Source: Rhodanobacter sp.
Lineage (GTDB): Bacteria; Pseudomonadota; Gammaproteobacteria; Xanthomonadales; Rhodanobacteraceae
Length of the DNA: 59,909 bases
Assembly: GCA_004322005.1 (NCBI GenBank)
Contig: SCRF01000096.1
Coordinates: forward strand, 1-59,909
Direction of reading: 5' to 3'
Below the pieces are notes generated by a model. That model worked only from the letters and a program-made list of their open reading frames with translations, had not been told where the DNA came from and ran no database searches. Position numbers and translations under genes: made by a program. Shown here piece by piece: positions 56,320-59,909 of the stretch. Position 1 is the first letter of the stretch. Every line of letters begins with the position of its first letter.

Positions 56320-57669
56320 ATGCGATCCAACGGATCCGGTCTGGCCACGCAACAGCTGCGGACAGCCGGGCCATCGATCGGCGGCAACGGGGATACGGTT
56401 TTGTCACAGGGATTGTTTCGCCAGGAAGCGATAGACGCCCAAACCGCGCCGTCACTGGGAACGGTGCGTCTGGCAACACCCGTTTCGCACCAGGTCTGGA
56501 CACTGGCCGCACTGGGTGTCGCTGCCGGCATTGTGGTCTGGCTATTCGTTGGCCAGTACACCCGCCGTGAGCACGTTACCGGCAGCTTGGTGCCGCAGGC
56601 CGGGCTGATCAATGTCACCGCGCGCAGCGCGGGCACCGTAACGAAAATCGACATCGCCGAAGGCGCGATCGTGCATGCTGGTGATGTATTGCTCACCATT
56701 TCCAGCGAGCGCAGCAGCGCCTCGATGGGCGACACCTCGGCCGCGATCAGTGCGCAGCTGCGCCTGCAGCAGGCTCGGCTGCAATCAGATATTGCCGATA
56801 CCCAGCACCTGGCCGACGAACAGGCCCGCGACTTGCACATGCAGCAGAACATGCTGCAAAAGCAGATCCATCAGGTCGATGCGCAGTTGGCGATCGAACA
56901 GCGCCAGGTCGACGGATTTTCGGCCCTTCTCAAGAGGCTGCAGTCGCTCGGCGCCAAAGGCTACGTGTCCGCCCTGGACATCCAGCAACAACAGACGCAG
57001 GAACTCAACGCGGAGGGACAAGTCAAGTCGCTGGCGCGGCAGCGCTACGAAAGCATGCAGCAATGGAGCAGCGCGAGTGACCAACTGACCCAGCTGCCCC
57101 TCGCGACGGCGGCCAAACTGGATGCGCTGCGAAGCCAGATGGCGCAGAACGAAGAGGCGCTTGCACAGAGCGAAGCGGATCGCGCGACCGTGTTGCGCGC
57201 GCCATCGGATGGCGTGGTGTCGGCGATGTTGATCAAGCCCGGCCAGGCCGTAACCGCCGGCCAATCCCTGTTGGCGCTGATGGCGAAGGATTCGCCCCTG
57301 CAGGCGCAGCTGCTGGTGCCCAGCAGTGCGATCGGTTTTGTGCACGTGGGCAGCGACGTGGTGTTGCACTACCAGGCTTTCCCGTATGAGAAGTTCGGCG
57401 TGCAACACGGCACCGTGGCCGGCATTTCGCGCAGTGCGCTGACCCCGAGCGAAATCACCACCCTGCTCGGCCAGCAGCCACCGCAGGAGGCGCTCTACCG
57501 CGTGCAGGTGCGCCTGGCGACACAGCACATCGAGGCCTACGGCACGCTGCAGCCGTTGAAGCCGGGCATGGTGCTGGACGCGGACATGTTGCTGGACAAG
57601 CGCCGCATGATCGAATGGGTCTTCGAGCCGCTGTACGGCATGGGCCGTCGCTACGCGGGGAGCCTCTGA
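56320..57669 (+). CDS. HlyD-family secretion adaptor
   Basis: The 449-residue membrane-fusion protein partners the exporter that follows. One membrane segment lies at about residues 58-78 (VWTLAALGVAAGIVVWLF), then a barrel-lipoyl half (TGSLVPQAGLINVTARSAGTVTKI), a coiled-coil hairpin at about residues 140-285, and the second lipoyl/barrel part (VLRAPSDGVVSAMLIKPGQAVTAGQSL). An in-frame TTG at 56401 with GGGGA upstream gives MSQGLFRQEAIDA, closer to typical HlyD starts of this group, and may be the true start. Stop overlaps the exporter start by one base. The spacer 56227-56319 has no recognised gene. Confidence 0.9.
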   Translation: MRSNGSGLATQQLRTAGPSIGGNGDTVLSQGLFRQEAIDAQTAPSLGTVRLATPVSHQVWTLAALGVAAGIVVWLFVGQYTRREHVTGSLVPQAGLINVTARSAGTVTKIDIAEGAIVHAGDVLLTISSERSSASMGDTSAAISAQLRLQQARLQSDIADTQHLADEQARDLHMQQNMLQKQIHQVDAQLAIEQRQVDGFSALLKRLQSLGAKGYVSALDIQQQQTQELNAEGQVKSLARQRYESMQQWSSASDQLTQLPLATAAKLDALRSQMAQNEEALAQSEADRATVLRAPSDGVVSAMLIKPGQAVTAGQSLLALMAKDSPLQAQLLVPSSAIGFVHVGSDVVLHYQAFPYEKFGVQHGTVAGISRSALTPSEITTLLGQQPPQEALYRVQVRLATQHIEAYGTLQPLKPGMVLDADMLLDKRRMIEWVFEPLYGMGRRYAGSL

Positions 57670-59897
57670 TGCCTGCGCTGTTCCAGCCGGCGGATGATGA
57701 GGCGATTGTCGGCGCGCGTGGGGAAGTGCCCAACAGCGATCCCGTCGAGCCGCACACACGATTGCATTTCGGGCGCAGTCGCCAACTGCCGATGATTCGC
57801 CAGAGCGAGGCGGCCGAATGCGGGCTAGCTTGTCTGGCGATGATCGCCGGCTACCACGGTCAGCACACGGAACTGCCCGCGCTGCGCCGGCGCTTTTCGT
57901 TGTCGCTCAAGGGCATCACCTTGGCGCGCTTGACCGAGATGGCCCAATCGCTGGGCCTGGCCTGCCGTCCGCTGCGTTTCGAGTTGAACGAACTCCAGCA
58001 GCTGCAGACACCCTGCATCCTGCATTGGGATCTGAATCACTTCGTGGTGCTGCGCAAAGTCAGCAAGCACGGTGTCGTCATCCACGACCCGGCCGTCGGT
58101 GAGCGCACGTTCAAGCTCGATGATCTGGGCAAACATGTGACAGGCGTGGCGGTGGAAGCGAGCAAGGGTCCGGACTTTCGGCGGAAAAAGCCCGAGCCGC
58201 CGGTGTCCCTGCGCACATTGGCTGGCTCCATTCAGGGCCTTGGCCGCGCTCTTGCAACCATTTTCGGGTTGGCGCTGGCCTTGGAACTATTCGGCCTGCT
58301 GGCGCCGCTCTTTCTGCAGATGGTGGTGGATCAGGTGCTCGCCGATGGGGACCACGATCTGTTGACGTTCCTGGGGTTGAGCTTCCTTCTGCTGATGGTG
58401 CTGCAGACGGCGGTCTCGGCGCTGCGCACGTGGACCGTGCTATGGCTGGGCACCCACTTCAGCCTCAACTGGACCGGCAACGTGTTCCAGCACCTGTTGC
58501 GGCTGCCGCAGGCGTACTTTCTCAAGCGGCACTTGGGCGATGTCGTGTCGCGCTTCGGGGCCATCTCGGCCATCCAGCACACCCTCACCACCCGCTTCGT
58601 GGAGGTCGTGCTCGACGGCCTGATGGCTACGTTGACGCTCGTAGTCCTGCTGCTGTACAGCCCGCTGCTGGCCGGCCTCACGGTGGCTGCCGTGGTGCTG
58701 TATGGCGTGCTGCGCATGCTGTATTTCCGGGTGTTCCGCGAAGCCAATCTTGGCCAGATCGTGGTTCAGGCCAAACAGCAAAGCAGCTTCATGGAAGCGG
58801 CGCGCGGGGTGCAGACGCTGCAGTTGTTCAATCAGGTGCCGGCGCGTTCGGCACGTTACCTCAACGCGACGGCCGATACGCTCAACGCCGGTGTCGCGGT
58901 GCAACGGCTCAACCTGGTATTCGGGTCCATCCAAAGTCTGACCTCCGGGGCGCAGCGGATCGCGATCCTGTGGCTGGGCGCGTGGCTGGCGCTCAAGGGT
59001 CAATTCAGCGCCGGCATGTTGATCGCGTTCGCCGCCTACGCCGATCAGTTCACGGGCCGCGCATCGAGTCTGGTGGACTACGCGATCGAGATCCGCCTGC
59101 TGCGCATCCAAGGCGAGCGGCTGGCCGATATCGTGCTGACGCCGACCGAAATGTATGCCGAAGGCAGCTACGTGGGCCCCCACCCGGAACCGAGCCTGCG
59201 ATTCGAGAAAGTGAGCTTTCGCTATGCCGAGGGCGAACCATGGATTCTGCAGGACTGTTCCTTCGAGATTGCCGCCGGCGAGTCGGTGGCCATCGTCGGC
59301 CCCTCCGGTTGCGGCAAGAGCACGCTGGTGCGCCTGCTGCTGGGGCTGCTCGATCCCCAGGGAGGCAAGATCACCGTCGGCGGCATCGATCTCAAGCACC
59401 TGGGCAAGAATCCCTACCGAAAGATGGTGGCCAGCGTGATGCAGGACGATCGCCTGTTCGCCGGCTCCATTGCGGACAACATCGCGTTCTTCGACGAAGC
59501 GGCGACACCGGAAGCTGTCGAGCAGGCTGCACGGCAAGCTGAACTGCACCAGGACATCATCACCATGCCGATGGGTTACCACAGCCTGGTCGGGGACATG
59601 GGGTCCTCGCTATCCGGAGGGCAGCAGCAACGCTTGTCGCTGGCCCGTGCGCTGTACCGCAAGCCGCAGATATTGGTGCTGGACGAGGCAACCAGCCACC
59701 TGGACCTCAAGCGAGAGCGACAAATCGCGCAGACGCTCCATCAAATGGAAGTGACGCGCATCGTGATTGCTCACCGCACCGAGACCATTGCGAGCGCGGG
59801 ACGAGTGCTGGTGTTGCATAACGGGAGGGTATGGGTAAGGAAAGCGGCTGCTGGCTCAACAGACGAAAATCGGGAAGAAGTGGCGGTGAACAATTAA
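57669..59897 (+). CDS. Peptidase-containing ABC exporter (C39, bacteriocin type)
   Basis: The 742-residue exporter processes and exports peptides with double-glycine leaders in known systems. An N-terminal C39 peptidase domain (residues 38-165) has Cys51 in QSEAAECGLACLAM, H124 in DLNHFVVL and D140 in VIHDPAVG, so catalytic residues are complete. About five or six membrane segments follow (190-460). The ATPase domain has Walker A GPSGCGKST (543-551), signature LSGGQ (648-652), Walker B ILVLDEA (668-674) and H-loop AHRTET. A domain start about 37 residues in is longer than usual. The last codon is near the window end, so any substrate gene downstream is not visible. Confidence 0.95.
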   Translation: MPALFQPADDEAIVGARGEVPNSDPVEPHTRLHFGRSRQLPMIRQSEAAECGLACLAMIAGYHGQHTELPALRRRFSLSLKGITLARLTEMAQSLGLACRPLRFELNELQQLQTPCILHWDLNHFVVLRKVSKHGVVIHDPAVGERTFKLDDLGKHVTGVAVEASKGPDFRRKKPEPPVSLRTLAGSIQGLGRALATIFGLALALELFGLLAPLFLQMVVDQVLADGDHDLLTFLGLSFLLLMVLQTAVSALRTWTVLWLGTHFSLNWTGNVFQHLLRLPQAYFLKRHLGDVVSRFGAISAIQHTLTTRFVEVVLDGLMATLTLVVLLLYSPLLAGLTVAAVVLYGVLRMLYFRVFREANLGQIVVQAKQQSSFMEAARGVQTLQLFNQVPARSARYLNATADTLNAGVAVQRLNLVFGSIQSLTSGAQRIAILWLGAWLALKGQFSAGMLIAFAAYADQFTGRASSLVDYAIEIRLLRIQGERLADIVLTPTEMYAEGSYVGPHPEPSLRFEKVSFRYAEGEPWILQDCSFEIAAGESVAIVGPSGCGKSTLVRLLLGLLDPQGGKITVGGIDLKHLGKNPYRKMVASVMQDDRLFAGSIADNIAFFDEAATPEAVEQAARQAELHQDIITMPMGYHSLVGDMGSSLSGGQQQRLSLARALYRKPQILVLDEATSHLDLKRERQIAQTLHQMEVTRIVIAHRTETIASAGRVLVLHNGRVWVRKAAAGSTDENREEVAVNN

Positions 59898-59909
59898 GAA
59901 AATATCTGC

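Overview
The window is high-G+C, densely packed DNA typical of a gammaproteobacterium of the Xanthomonadales, most like Rhodanobacteraceae (Rhodanobacter/Dyella-type). The clues are the queA-tgt-yajC-secD-secF block, a murU/amgK peptidoglycan-recycling pair, an Rrf2-sufBCDS operon, and many REP palindromes of the form GTAGGAGC...GCTCCTAC. The genus is inferred from gene content and was not tested by any search.

Layout. 1-2 kb: a PsiF-repeat protein (cut by the window edge) and a class III aminotransferase. 2.3-6.2 kb: an ABC exporter and DesK/DesR-like two-component operon, with an HXXEE membrane protein between ATPase and permease and an apparently shortened permease. 6.3-12.1 kb: queuosine tRNA modification (queA, tgt) and Sec accessory genes (yajC, secD, secF). 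12.3-14.3 kb: motAB behind a near-consensus FliA promoter. 14.3-17.7 kb (minus strand): murU, amgK (with a REP inside its reading frame) and an ammonium transporter with an unusual pore residue. 17.9-23.5 kb: the SUF iron-sulfur operon, carrying a REP pair between sufB and sufC and a 144-bp MITE between sufD and sufS. 23.7-28.9 kb: an acyltransferase, then a Ser/Thr phosphorylation module (PP2C phosphatase, LysM/TPR lipoprotein, kinase with an extracytoplasmic sensor and HAMP, FHA protein). 29.0-37.4 kb (minus strand): a copper/silver RND efflux system with CusRS-like regulators, a DUF2127 protein and a CusR-box operator. 37.4-39.0 kb: a CoA-transferase.

39.0-46.0 kb is the least ordered part: a 186-bp MITE-like element, an SDR and an F420-reductase-like gene divergent from a LysR regulator, a GFA-family protein, a secreted hydrolase, an SdpI fragment, three small membrane proteins and degenerate repeats. 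46.0-48.0 kb is an arsenic operon (arsR-arsC-acr3) with an operator covering its promoter and start codon. 48.4-50.1 kb: GNAT, Rieske protein and MipA. 50.3-52.5 kb: HAD phosphatase and a second class III aminotransferase.

52.7-59.9 kb is the best candidate for an undescribed system. A stand-alone ketosynthase and acyl carrier protein (minus strand) diverge from a GNAT/FemAB-like acyltransferase and an arginase-fold protein. These are followed by an HlyD-type adaptor and a C39 peptidase-containing ABC exporter. No leader-peptide substrate gene is visible in the window, so the exported product is unknown.

At least ten REP loci lie mostly between genes; one is inside amgK and one provides the tgt stop codon. 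No rRNA, tRNA, CRISPR array or complete insertion sequence was recognised.
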